A stretch of DNA of 64,000 bases from Drosophila persimilis (taxonomy: Eukaryota > Arthropoda > Insecta > Diptera > Drosophilidae): NCBI RefSeq assembly GCF_003286085.1, contig NW_020825510.1, positions 1-64,000 of the forward strand, read 5' to 3'. Shown piece after piece: positions 46,381-58,226 of this stretch. Made by a program: the position numbers and the translations under genes. Under the pieces are notes generated by a model, which was given only the letters and a program-made list of their open reading frames with translations, was not told the origin of the DNA and made no database searches. The stretch's first letter is position 1. Every line of letters begins with the position of its first letter.

Positions 46381-47259
46381 TCAACCATCGCTCAAGTCGA
46401 CGGCAAACCGGCGTGCAAGGGGTATAGGGGGTGATGACATGGCTGGATCGTGATTTGATGGCCTTGGTTTCCATATTAGATACTTCTCCCGGAAAATGAA
46501 GGCAATGATCAATAGAATTAATATTGCTAGGGTTGCGTAAGCCGCGAGTTGATGGTGCTGCACGGTGGTGAGATGGTGTGGCAGCTCGTGATGATTGATG
46601 GTTGATAGTTGCTGGCGTAGATCATCAAGTTCTTGATGAAAGTCTGATGTCTGGTTCTTCAGTTGCCACATTAATGGCGAGGGTGATGTCTTCGGTGGGC
46701 TCACGTCGCCAAACCGAGTGTAAGTCGATTTTACTTCGCTAATTGTGGTGCTGAAGGTGCTGATGCTTACTTCAGTAATGCGAGCAGTGCAACCAGGGGA
46801 TATGGAGAGTAGACCAGTTCCTTTCAGTGTTATGGTTGTCGGAACTCCGTTGCATACTGCTTGAAGTTTAGTTGTAGAATGCGTTGCGAAGATCCATTTA
46901 TTTGGATGCTGAGTTTTTAGCCACACCGTGTCATCCTTTGTGTGTGTTACCTGACAGAGTGTTTCTGTTTTATTGTTAAACAGTTGAAACTCATAGCAAT
47001 TGTCCACATTGAAGATCGTCTGATGGTCAAAGCAGATTAACTCCTCGTTGTGTACTTGAAGACAACGTCGGAATTCTTCTTGGGTAGTGCCCATGAACTG
47101 GTCTCGGTGGATTTTCACCGTTACTATGGTGGTTCTGAGGTCAAATAGACTCCAGCTTGTTGAATCCCAAAACGGAATTGGGATGATGCTGAAAACTTCG
47201 AGCTGAGCTGTTGAGACCAGCGGTAGCGTCAGCTTGAAGATGACGTGTTTTGCAGGCAA
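46381..47259 (-). mobile_element. BEL1 env-like C-terminal region, copy B
   Basis: Open frame for the C-terminal part of the envelope-like protein: Cys-containing ectodomain, then a single hydrophobic membrane segment (Ile/Leu/Ala-rich, near 46490-46550) and a short cytoplasmic tail ending at 46381. Upstream, at about 47257, it is joined to the integrase by a deletion of ~1.8 kb that removed the integrase C-terminus and the env N-terminus, including the cleavage site. The tail missing from copy A is thus present here and vice versa. Confidence 0.8.
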
Positions 47260-49151
47260 AACACGGCGATGTACGCCTTATCGGGTCTTTTGCCTCGGAT
47301 CTTATGGTGGATCGAGATTGGTCCACAGTAGTCGACGCCTACATTAAGAAACGGGCTTGCTTGTGTGACTCGTTGTGCTGGGAGATTGCCCATGATCTGG
47401 TGTATCAGCTTTGGTCTAGCCTTGGTGCATCTAACACAGCTGTGGATGATGCTTCTAGCCATTGTCTTGTCATTGATAATCCAATATTGTTGTCTTGCGA
47501 TTGCCCTTAATGCTTGAGCACCACAATGCGATTCCTCTCGAAAGGACATCGGCTGCGTTGTTGGCCGATGACACGTCGTGACGCCATTGTGTCTGATTTG
47601 TTAATGCCTGGATTTTGGCTATTCGATTTGCCACAAAGGTATGGTATGTTGATGACGATGCGTTTATCCAGGATAAAACAACGGTGGAATCACTCCAAAA
47701 CCATCCTGAAACCGTTGTAATGTCCATGTGCAGATCCTGTCGGACTCGGTTTGTGAGCTCACTGCAGCACAAAGTTCTAACAGTGGTAGTGATTGTTTGG
47801 CTGTCGGCGCCACACGTGATTTCGAACAGAGCAGTCTTACTGACACTTGGTTGTTTTTGTATGTAGCGCGTACATATATTATGCTGCGTCATATGCTCGT
47901 TCTGATGCATCTACAAACTTATGGAGTTCTTGGGTAACTGGAATTTTACCATCGTAGATATGCCGTGGAATTTGGATTTTGTTCAATGTTTGTAAGTCGT
48001 CCCGGTATTCTTTCCATTCGGTTTGGTGTTGTAATGGTAATTCGTTATCCCAATCCAGTTTGAGCTCCCAAAGTTGTTGCATGAAGATTTTTGCCTTTAC
48101 TACCACCGGTGCAAAGAGTCAAAGATTTGGGCCAGTTCGGAACATACCACCCGTTTGGTGATGCGTGTAGCCTGGCTTTTCTGTGTTCGTCCACACAATG
48201 TATCCTTCTTCGGCATCCAGATGAGACCCAGAGTTTTCACGCTGTAGTGCTCTAGTGTCTCTCCTAATTTTACATCGGTTACAATATCCTCTTTGGGGAT
48301 TCCTTGGAGAAGTTGCTCATTGTTGGAGCACCACTTGCGCAATTTGAATCCGGACGGTAGAAATATCTTATTTAGTTCTTGTCGAGCATGAATTGCCTCT
48401 GAAATCGTGTTTGCTCCAGTTAGACAGTCGTCAACATAGAAATCTGTTTTTAATGTTGTTGATCCTACTGGTAGTCTGTCTTTGTATTGTATTGCCAAAT
48501 GATCCAGACATTTCGTTGCTAGGAACGGAGCAGCTGTTGTCCCATATGTTACTGTTTTCAGGCGATAGTACCTGATCTCTTCGGATGGATTGCTTCTCCA
48601 GACTATCATCTGATGGAATTGATCCTCCGGATTCATCCACACTTGGCGGTACATCTTTTCTATGTCCGCTGTGAATACGTACTTATGAATTCGAAATCGT
48701 AGCAGAATGGATGCTGGCTCAATCTTCATATGTCCTAGTCCTTCATACTCTTCCATGAAGTCCACATAACTCTTCCAAGTTTCTGTTGAGCTTCGCCGCT
48801 CCAACGCTAGGAATCTTTTTGTTGCGGTTTCCAACGACTCCCCCAGGGCTGAAGGGTGTTCGGAAAATAGGAGCTTTACAATAAAACGGCCGTCTGAAGC
48901 TGTCTGAAGATTTTCTATAAAATGAGCTTCACACCGTGCTTCCACTGGAGTGCGTGGTTTGTCTTCCGTCTCTAGATTGTCCAGAGTGCAGAATCTTTCC
49001 ATGAGCTCGTTTACTCCCGTTGCACAAATGGGTGAGGAATTGTGGGCAGATTTGACTTTTCCTGCCACAATCCATCCCAGCTTAGCTGTTGATCTGGTAG
49101 CAGCAGCGAGTAGTAATGCTCGACTCCGATTTACATGTCTGTGGCTGAACA
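47229..49151 (-). mobile_element. BEL1 integrase start, RNase H and RT, copy B
   Basis: Integrase N-terminus 47260-47549, RNase H fragments 47470-48106, RT 48100-49068. RT here lacks the block between the 'Lys-Ile-Glu-Pro-Ala-Ser' and 'Lys-Tyr-Val-Phe-Thr-Ala-Asp' motifs (deletion near 48710). The Tyr-Val-Asp-Asp motif is intact near 48430. The LTR remnant at 49134-49151 abuts a 12-T tract. Confidence 0.82.
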
Positions 49152-49711
49152 GATATAGTGTTTTTTTTTTTTAAGTTCAGAGGAAAGGTAGCATGAGTCT
49201 ACAAGAAGAATTTACAATCGTTAATATTTTCCGTCATTTACCTCCAGTATTTGAACTATTTAAATAGAGGGGGCTTAAGAGGGCTAAGTTCGGGTTTTCA
49301 GATACATATATTGTTGTTGAGGAACCAAAATTGAGGCAAAAACAATTAAAGTCAAGTATTTAAAACAAGACAGTTAAGTAGAAAATTGATTCATTAATCG
49401 GATAAAATTATGTGGGCAGGGCTGAGAGATCTAGATATCTAAAAATATTCGACGGAATATCAAAATTGTTTCTGCTTCGAACTGTATTGGAAAAAGCAAT
49501 AATGCAGCTGGCTGGATGACAACAAAGCAATAATATAAGTCCAGTCCACATCATTGCAAAGCGACTGTCCCTGCATGGAGCAAACTGAGATCCTCGCCCG
49601 CATACAGCCAAAGCATGTCCATTTTCAAGGCGCGGTATGGACGACACAAAAATGTGACGTGTTTTCGGGAATTAAGAAAAAAAGATTGTTATCCCCCCCT
49701 GTATCTTTCAG
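49152..49711. other. TBC1D13 upstream region, copy B
   Basis: T-tract 49161-49172 (empty site for H4), AT-rich sequence and possible 5' exon 49554-49645, same as in other copies. Confidence 0.55.
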
Positions 49712-50850
49712 TGTAAAAGAGTTCGATGATGCGCTGGCCCAGGATGTGGTTGACCTAAAGGAGCTGCGCAGACTGACGTTTAATGGTGGGATATCACACT
49801 TCTGATAGGCGTAGTAATTCATGGACATGAATCCAATCCAATCCACAGGTGTGCCCGATGTACAAAGCTTCCGTGCACTCAGCTGGAAACTGCTGTTGGG
49901 CTACTTGGGACCAAGACGCAGCAGTTGGACGACCACGCTGGCCCAGAAGCGAGCCCTGTACCAGCAGTTCATTGAGGAATTGGTACTCCCCCCGGGACAC
50001 AGCTGCAATGGAGCTGGAGAAGGCGACGGGGACGGGGACGTCGCTGTTGATTCAAGGGGCGTTGGCCTACAAGATCATCCGCTTAGCGAGGGGCCAGAAA
50101 GCGCCTGGAACACATTCTTCAATGACAACAAATTTCTGCTGCAGATCGGTAAAGATGTGAGGCGCCTGTGTCCCGACATCTCGTTCTTTCAGCAGCCCAC
50201 AGAGTATCCCTGTGACATTGTGGTGCACAGTAAAACGGGTAGTGCCCACGGTGCTCAGCTCGGCGAACGTCCTGGCCTGGGTTACGTACAGGGCATGAAT
50301 GAGATTGTTGGACCCATCTACTATGTGATGGCCTCGGATCCGGATCTCTCGTACCGCGCCCACGCGGAGGCAGACTGTTTCTTCTGCTTCACGGCTCTAA
50401 TGAGCGAGATACGCTACTTCTTCATCAAGACTCTGGACGATGCGGAGGGTGGTATAAAGTTCATGATGGGCTTGCTATCTAACATGCTGAAGACTAAAGA
50501 TATAGCATCTGAAGAGCCAAGAGCTGCCTCCGCAGTACTACAGCTTCAGGTGGCTCACCCTCCTGCTCTCGCAGGAGTTTCCACTGCCCGATGTGCTGCG
50601 AATTTGGGATTAGGTATTCTCGGACGAGCAGCGCTTTAATTTTCTCATCAAAATCTGCTGAACCAAGATATTGTAAGCATGCGCTGACTTTCAACTGATT
50701 CATTTGCATTTACTGATGTATTTACTGATTTATAGAATCCAAAGGGAAGCAATTTTAGAGAACGACTTTGCCTCGAATGTGAAGCTGCTGCAAAACTATC
50801 CACCCATTGACATAAACGTTGTGATTACTCATGCAGTCTCCCTGGCGTAG
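49712..50850 (+). pseudogene. TBC1D13-like Rab GAP pseudogene, copy B
   Basis: Most readable copy: after the first intron (49786-49848) the frame is open from the TBC start through the Gly-Leu-Gly-Tyr-Val-Gln-Gly-Met-Asn-Glu motif to Leu-Lys-Thr-Lys-Asp near 50500, then lost by the shared frameshift. The shared TAG (near 50611) and TGA (near 50656) follow, then the last exon 50736-50850. The segment between His-Ser-Lys and Gly-Leu-Gly-Tyr is far shorter than in TBC1D13 proteins, so the catalytic Arg-finger region is likely incomplete. An Asp to Tyr change near 50413 is unique to this copy. Confidence 0.88.
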
Positions 50851-51185
50851 CACTCACTTTTAGTGATACCACAGATATTACATATAATACCCGATTCCGG
50901 GTAGAGTCTGACAAAGCAATAATCCACAGTGTCTAGTTATCATGTTCAATAGTTGGAAGCCCAGGACCCAACAAAAGATCGAACACTAGCGCTGTTTCTC
51001 TGTTTTATACGTTACAATTTCATAATAAACGAATGTGCCGCATGTGTTTGTGTGGAGATTAAAAATGCGAAAACATATGTAAAATAGAGTGATCATAGCT
51101 CAAGTGTATTTTTGTGTTCGTGTGTGGCATCGTCAAAAAACACAGTAAAAAATATATATAACATTGGATTCCCGTTAGAGATTGA
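50851..51185. other. Convergent intergenic region, copy B
   Basis: Same layout as 36328-36662, including the AATAAA on plus near 51023 and the ~16 bp near 51168-51184. Confidence 0.6.
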
Positions 51186-52955
51186 TTACTTGGCCAAACG
51201 TGGGGCCGTATCCTTGCAAATCGTCTGAGCAATAAACTCCACCAGTGTTCGGGTCGGGCGGCCGGCCATTCCCTTGCGCAGATACTCGTATTCGAAGCCC
51301 TTTGTCACCATAACATTTGTGGCATCCTTTGAGGGAGAAAATCCATAAGATCTGCGCCCCAACAAAGCGCCCCACAATACTCACAATATGCATCCACTGG
51401 CCACAGGGCACAAACTCACGGAGAAAGGCAGCGGCCTTGCAGGGACGTCCACCTCGGTCAATGCCATAGTTCTGCACATCGCTGCGTCCCCCGGCACGCA
51501 CGGCCTTGCTGTAATATTTCCACAATGGGAAGCGCCACACACGATCTCCGGTATGCATGCTGGCGTGCTTGATCTGCTGCCACAGGATCTCCGAGTTGGT
51601 AAAGACCCCCGCAGCCGACTCATCCAGGGCCTGCCGCATGTAGCCCGAGCAGGTGCCGACGTCAATGATGCACTTGGGACAGAAGTTTTGCGCATACAGC
51701 AGGGCGTCTGCCAGGACCAGTACATCCTCGTGATCGGTGCACTGGATCTCGATGGTCTTGCCGTTCATGGACTTGACCATGTCCCCAGTACGGACCGAAT
51801 TGCAGCCCACTACGTTTTCACAAAGAGGTATCAGGCCGCGAATGTTGACCTAAGAACAGCATTATTATTCAAGGAGATATCATTTCTGTCCTGAGTACTT
51901 ACCGGTAAACGCAGGCCAGCCACAGCTCGACAACAGGCCACCACAACGGCGGCCCCGGTCATGTCGCCACGCATATGGAAGAGCTCATGTTTCTCTTTCA
52001 GGCACAATCCTCCAGCATCGTAAGTCACGCCTTGGCCCACCAGCACAATGGGGCGCTCCTCGGCACAGGTGCCGTAGTAACTCAGCTCCAGGAAGATGGG
52101 TGGCTCGCACGAGGCCTTGCCCACAGCCAGGAAGGCGTGCATTGACTGGCTCTCGGCCCAGCCCTCGACCTTGACCTCCACATTGACACCGGATTTGCAC
52201 AGCACCTCGACGACATTCTGCGCAAAAGCTGTGGGTGTGAGGAGGTTGGAGGGCATCTCCTGCAGCTGTCTCGTCAGGTTCTGGGCGGCTGCCTTCTGCA
52301 GACCAATGCGCCATCCTTCGAGGTCGCAGACCTCGTCTTTTCTTGCGTATAAGTCCAGCGACGGCACTGGAATCCTGTTCTGTGGGTTACGCAGCTCCTG
52401 GTAGAGCCAGATGCCCAATGCGGCCCCCTCGGCGGCGGACTCGGCGTGGCCGCAGTTTTCAACTTCGATTCTGTCGGTGTCCAGCTCGGCCAGGATACGG
52501 CAGGCGGCGGCCACGGAGCGACGGATCGCCTCCTTCTGTTCGTCGAGCACCTCGTAGGGATTGTAGCCGAGGCACTCCTTGCCGAGGCCGACCACAGCAA
52601 CCACAGAGTAGTAGGGGATGCGCTCTGGCTCGATCGCGAAGAAAAGGCGAGCCTCGCCCCGCTTGGGCATGGGTCCGGACATGCGGAGGACCTCTAGCAA
52701 TCGGCCGGCAGTCTTCTGGACATTGTACCGCCAACCGGCCGCGGTGAGGACGCCAGCATCATTGCGGTCCGTTTCGTCGGCGAACACGCCGACCACAAGT
52801 CCGCGGGATGGAGGATCCGCACACATGTCCATCTGCTGGAGCTGCAACATCTGGTTTACCGCCTGCGAGGCGGAGCGGCGCTGGATAGCCTGGGGACGTG
52901 GTCGCAGGCGCTGCGGGAAGGCCTGGGAGACCAGCCGACGTACAACGCCAAGCAT
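51186..52955 (-). CDS. S-Lap-like leucyl aminopeptidase (M17), copy B, intact
   Basis: Exons 52955-51903, 51849-51385 and 51326-51186, with the same splice sites as copy A. The 552-residue product is identical to copy A. I found three coding differences (near 51634, 52600 and 52609), all synonymous. It has the same Arg-rich N-terminus and the same Gln308 and Val394 replacements of metal-binding Lys and catalytic Arg, with the other metal ligands kept. It lies convergent to TBC1D13 copy B. Either it is under protein-level constraint, or A and B are very recent duplicates or gene-converted. Expression is unknown; testis is the expectation for the family. Confidence 0.92.
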
Positions 52956-53270
52956 TATTTTTCGTTAAGCCCACACAATGTACCAAATATCAGAATATAC
53001 GTATTTCGTGTTCAATTTCTAGCAATAGAGAATGCCAAATTGAGGCGATGAATGTACTCCATGAGAAAGTGACACTCACTTCAAGGGCTATTTGGTCGGT
53101 ACATTCAGGAAATTCGAAAGGATCAGAATCTAAAAACGAGTGGACATCGGCCCTTCACTCACTACTGTTTTGGTTTGGCTGTCCTCGGAGGAGTAAACAT
53201 GTCGAGTATGTATATCTTTGACAAATGGGGCTAACAAATCATGAACTCTTGAAGGGCCATGGTACTCAAA
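52956..53270 (-). promoter_or_regulatory. Upstream region of aminopeptidase copy B
   Basis: Near-identical to 38433-38735, with an extra ~9 bp near 53098-53106. No promoter motif identified with confidence. Confidence 0.4.
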
Positions 53271-53755
53271 TAGATGTGGCTCTGGATGAGTGTAACTTCC
53301 AGAAGGAAGCCTTTTCGTCCTATGAGCGTCCTTGATGAGCACCTAGATATCAGAGACCATGAAAGCTAGAGCAACCAAATTGTATATCCAGACACCTGGA
53401 CCCGTCCGCCCCCACAAAGACCAAAAATCTGTGGCATTCACAATTAACGCAGAATCGTAGAGAACGCCATATTTACTAGACTGTCAAATGTGGATGAGAT
53501 CGGATCGTTATTATAACGACCAAATCGCCTTCCACGCGCTTACTCATTCTCTCTCGATCTCTCTATCCATCTCACACACTCTTTCTCGTGCAGTGTGTTC
53601 GCTCTGGCGGAGGGAAGCGAGACAGAACGGCGGGCTTTTGTGTAAGAAAGAGAGAGAGGGAGAAAAGTTCCACTCTCCTATCTCATGACAAGTGCGAGCA
53701 TAATTCAGAGTTAATTTCGTTCCCGCTCGCTAAAGAATCTTTTTTGTATAAGTGG
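53271..53755. repeat. Old, diverged helentron fragment, copy B
   Basis: Counterpart of 38736-39200. It retains the 'ggaagccttttcgtcc' sequence (53305-53320) that is the right-hand junction of the deletion in aminopeptidase copy C. Confidence 0.65.
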
Positions 53756-53769
53756 GTGATAAAAAAGAA

Positions 53770-54183
53770 AGGTTTGGCATACGCCTAACTTTTAAAATAT
53801 TTCAGCGAAAAATAAGTTTAATTTTACAATAAGGCATTGCCGTTACAAAGTGCCGTGACTAAATGATTCCTTTAAAGTTTCGATACTGCATCATTAATTC
53901 CTGAAAATTTAGAATAGTTTTTCTAAAATAAAGAGACCGAAAAACTTGGGTGACTGCAAATTTGTATTTTTCGACGACGATTATAGATTTTTCTCGACTT
54001 CTCTTCATATATTCAAACAATTTCTTCTGCGCCTATCTTACCTACGGTTGCAAAGCGGGGCGAATTCGCCAAGAGCGAGACAGCGAGCTTATATTGCGCT
54101 CCCGCTTTGCCCTAGCCTAACTTACACTAGACTTCATAAAATACGATCCTAATAACAATTATTATACGCCAAATGGCGCTACA
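53770..54183 (-). mobile_element. BEL2 3' LTR (probable), copy B
   Basis: TGTAGCGCC at 54183 on the minus strand. Compared with A and C it has two small deletions (near 53775 and near 53980). Confidence 0.5.
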
Positions 54184-54210
54184 CCGGCCCCGTTGAAGGC
54201 CTGGAAGGCT

Positions 54211-56039
54211 TCAAACCAGTGGCAGAAGAGCCAACTTGTGGATTGGCCTCCTGAACGTGGCTCCGCTGCTCGTCCTTAGGTCGACCACTCTGACCCTTCC
54301 GTCCTGCCCGGCGGTTGTAACGACCACCGTTCCGAGGAGCCCCTGTTGAGGGGGCAGGTTGTCCTCGGCGACGATTACGAGGTCGCCTTCCTTGATGTTT
54401 GGTTCCTCCTGGTGCCACTTGAATCTTATTTGCAATCCCAGCACATACTCCCGGGACCATCGCTGCCAGAACATTTGCCTGGCTGACGAGACAAGCCGCC
54501 ATCGCTTTAAGCAGCTCAGACCCTCCTGGTCCGGGGTCCTGGGTGCTGGGGGTGCGATGAGCGGCCCGCCTGTCAGCAGGTGCCCGGGAGTCAGTATGTC
54601 TCCGTCGCTTGGGTCTGGGCTTAGGGGTCCTAGCGGGCGCGAGTTGAGTACCGCCTCGATCCCGACCAGCACGGTCTCCAGCTCCTCTGCGGTGAGGAGA
54701 GCGCTTCCGACTGCCCGTAGGAGTAGGCCCTTGGCAGACTTCACACCGGCCTCCCAAAGTCCGCCCATGTGCGGTGCTCGAGGCGGTATGAAGGCAATCT
54801 CGCACCTGCTTCTTGACGCAAATTCGCGTATCGCGTCCGCTTCCGCCTCTATCTTCCTCCGCAGTTCGCTGAAGTGGCGACTTGCTCCGACGAAATTTGT
54901 CGCGTTGTCGCAGTTCACGCGTTGCGGACATCCTCGACGACCGACGAACCTTTGGAATGCCAACAAGAAGGAATTAGTCGTCAAATCGGAGACAATTTCT
55001 AAATGAACCGCCTTGGACGCAAAACAGACAAATAACGCTATGTAGGACTTATAAGGGGGCCTTCCACGAATTTTCAGAGTCGTATAGACTGGGCCACAAA
55101 AATCAACGCCACATACTGAAAATGGGCGGAGAGCACGGAGCCGGTCTGCGGGTAAGTTGCCCATCATTTGGGTCTGGAGTAGCGGCTTGCATTTAAAGCA
55201 ACGAATACATGACCTAACTGTCGCCCTGCAGACAGCCTGAGCATTCACTATCCAAATGCGTTGTCTAAGGATACTCACGAGTGCTCGTGGGCCGGCATGA
55301 AAACTCGTTTGATGCAGATAGCGAACGTATGTCGCACAAACTGCGAGCGTTTTGTCAATAAAAAGGGAAACTTGGCATTATATGACATAGGAGCGTTAAC
55401 TAGTCGCCTTCCAACTCGCAACAACGAAAAAGAGCACCATGTCCCAGCCTCTTCAAGCGCTGAAGACTGGGGCCTAACTTGGTGCCTTTACGAACCCTTT
55501 CAATATCTTCTTGAGACTCATTTTTCTGTGTTATTTCGACTATTTTTAGAAACGCCTCGTCGTATTCTACGGATGACGGAATTTTTCCAAAGTTGAGACT
55601 TTTGTCTTTGCATTTTCGGATGAAGCGGAACACGAAAACGAACACTCTTAGCAGTTTGAGGTGTGACGAGTATCCCTCGATTACATCCACTAAATAATTT
55701 GACTTGGCCGCGCCGGTCAATGTGACCGATTTCTTCCGACTTTCCATCTGTATCTCTTCTTCGGAAAGCTCGAAGTGTGGATTTCTGGGCCAGCTCTCTT
55801 CTTCAAACTTTAAGAACTCTGGTCCACCAAACCAGATCGACTGCACGATTTCCTCTACGTCACAACCTCTCGAAACTATGTCTGCTGGGTTCTGTTTTGT
55901 TGGCACATGCCGCCACGTAGCTTCACTTGACCACTCTTGAATCTCCGCTACTCGGTTCGCAACGAATGTTGACAACGACGAAGGGTGGGATCTGATCCAA
56001 TGAAGAGTAACTTCTGAATCTGACCAGAATATCACTTTC
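54211..56039 (-). mobile_element. BEL2 integrase and RNase H, copy B (truncated)
   Basis: The integrase is open at 54211-55278 with all three acidic residues and the HHCC finger. RNase H tail and connector lie at 55400-56035. A frameshift or deletion near 55455 separates them. The element stops at about 56039 inside RNase H, exactly as in copy A. Confidence 0.83.
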
Positions 56040-56940
56040 TTTTTTTACCAATATATACCCGCTTTGGGTTGAGGGCTCTCAGTGCTCCAACTGGGGAGGA
56101 GCTGAGAGGCTGGGGTGTGAGCCGCCAGCAACCAAGCGCGTTGCTTTATTAATTTCAGTTTGTGGACAGTATATGTCTTAATATTAATATATGTACATTT
56201 TTTTTGTTTGTTTTTACAATTCAACTTTAAACGACACTCAAACACACTGGTACTTATTGATGGCACATTAATTTACAAACATATAAACTGCAGCAACGAA
56301 ACACTTGTAACCTCGACTAGGCCCGCAGTCAGCAGGGGGGGGAAAGGGAAAAAGAGAAAAAGAGAGAGACAAAATATTCGGCACTTTGACGGAGGGACTA
56401 AACCTCGAACACGACTCGACTCCACAACGTTCACGACACGACTTTCCACTTAAGACAGAGACCCAGACTCGAGACCATTCCACGATCGGGGCAAAAGGCT
56501 CCAAAAGTACGAATTGTCAAGAGGGTGTCAAGTGTGTGTGTGTGGTGTGAGTCAAGAAAGTAAAGTGGGGCCACGCTCAAAAGTATGCTGTCTTTTCTTT
56601 GTAATTCTCCCTAACTTAAAATTTGATTTGCAATCCCCTGTGAGTTCGTCAACTTGATGTTTTGTTGGCTGTAATGCGGTATGTGGTCTTCAGTCCCCTC
56701 TACTACCCTTGCCGCCTACTGAGGGCAGACGACTAGGAATGTAACATGTACATGTGGGCGGGCAGTTTATAGGGAACGTAGTTGATTTATGCGAAGACTA
56801 GCATTTTTGGCTCAATTTAGGCCGTAGTGGGGTGTGGCGGCAACTGATGCTGATTTGAAAGTCGATTACGAAACCGATATTCAATTGTCAGCACCGTTGC
56901 CGCCGAAGATTTATCACAGATTGAAATAATTTTGTAGTGG
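56040..56940. repeat. Unrecognised segment U, copy B
   Basis: Same as 41572-42460 with a few indels. It runs on without a helentron through the point where H5 sits in copy A ('ttgaaataattttgtag' near 56922). No ORF of substance. Confidence 0.6.
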
Positions 56941-57111
56941 GGTGTCGGAGAACCGCACTAATTACGATAATAACAATGGGGGGGGGAAGAAGGGGTTAAA
57001 GAAATGAGATCGAAAATTCAGAAAGTGCAGTGTTGCAACGCGTAGTCAATTGAGGAATAGATAAAGAGAAAAGGTAAACAATGCAGGTGCTTTGCGTGGA
57101 AATACACTAAA
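56941..57111. other. Continuation of segment U to helentron H7
   Basis: 170 bp with a G-run near 56979-56986. Nothing else recognised. This is the true right flank of the H5 insertion point. Confidence 0.4.
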
Positions 57112-58218
57112 CGAGGGGGAACGTTGTGAGTTGCTTCGGAGACCGCAACTCTACGGTTATACCCGATACTAAGTCAGTATGGCTCTCCTCCAGCAGGCGG
57201 CGTCTAATATTAAACGACACGACAAAGAGTGCGTGCGAGAGAGACAGAAAATCAGTCTGAGCGTGACGTCGGGCGCTGCGTAGCCAATGCAAATTGATTT
57301 GTTCCTTTTGGCTACAAAAATTATCTGATCTGATCCAGATTCAGCAATCTGATAGATATGGTCGTTATCTATGATTCTGCGTTTTTAGTTTTCTCAAATC
57401 TGCAATATTGTGGATGCAACAGATTTTCGTCCTTTGTGGGGGCGGAAGGGGGTGTGGCGAAATTTTGAGATATACGTTTTATAGTGAGATCTAACAGGAG
57501 TGCGGATACCAAATTTGGTTACTCTAGCTTTAATAGTCTCTGAGATTTGTGAATATCCCCAGATTTGCATCCTTTGCGGGGGCGGAAGGGGGTGTGGCGA
57601 AATTTTGAAACAAACTCGTCTCGGTCCAATATATTAGGAGTGTGGATACCAAATTTGGTTGCACTAGCTTTTATAGTCTCTGAGATCTAGGCGCTAATGT
57701 TTTACTCTAAGCAAAGCCGCCTATGCTACGTGTGTGTTAGAGAGAGACAGGGCGAGAAAAAATGAAATTGTTTTCTTGATGCTGGCTATAATAATAATAC
57801 GATCCAATTCAGATTCCGCAGTCTAAAAGATATGGTCATTCTCTACGATTCTGCGTTTTTGGTTTTCTCGTATCTTTAAAATTGTGGATGCCACAGATTT
57901 TCGCCCTTTGTGGGGGCGGAAGTGGGCGGGGCAAAGTTTTGAAATATTTTTGTAGCAGTGACATATCACAGAAGTCTGGATCCAAAACATCGTTGCTCTA
58001 GCTCTTATAGTCTTTGAGCATTAGGCGCTGAAGGGGACGGACAGACGGACAGACGGACGGACGGACAGACAGACAGGGCTCAATCGACTCGGCTATTGAT
58101 GCTGATCAAGAATATATATACTTTATAGGGTCGGAAACGATTCCTTCTGGACGTTACACACATCCACTTTTACCACAAATCTAATATACCCCAATACTCA
58201 TTTTGAGTATCGGGTATA
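57112..58218 (-). mobile_element. Helentron H7
   Basis: Complete. Carries the variant 'gcttcggagaccgc' hairpin loop and 'ccagcaggcggcg', shared only with H9. Hairpin end at 58218. Confidence 0.88.
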
Positions 58219-58226
58219 ATAAATAA

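Larger units (their letters stand above)
27231..56940. repeat. Tandem duplicated unit (copies A and B)
   Basis: Unit A runs from H3 (27231) to the end of segment U (42460), unit B from H6 (44462) to about 56940. Both contain BEL1, TBC1D13, aminopeptidase, old helentron fragment, truncated BEL2 and U in the same order and direction. They differ by different deletions in BEL1, H4 (A only) and small indels. H5 and segment V sit between the units. Confidence 0.9.

Noticed and set aside
54359-55006. 215-residue plus-strand ORF opposite the integrase (also at 12433 and 39896)
   Set aside because: Antisense shadow of BEL2 integrase, no independent features.
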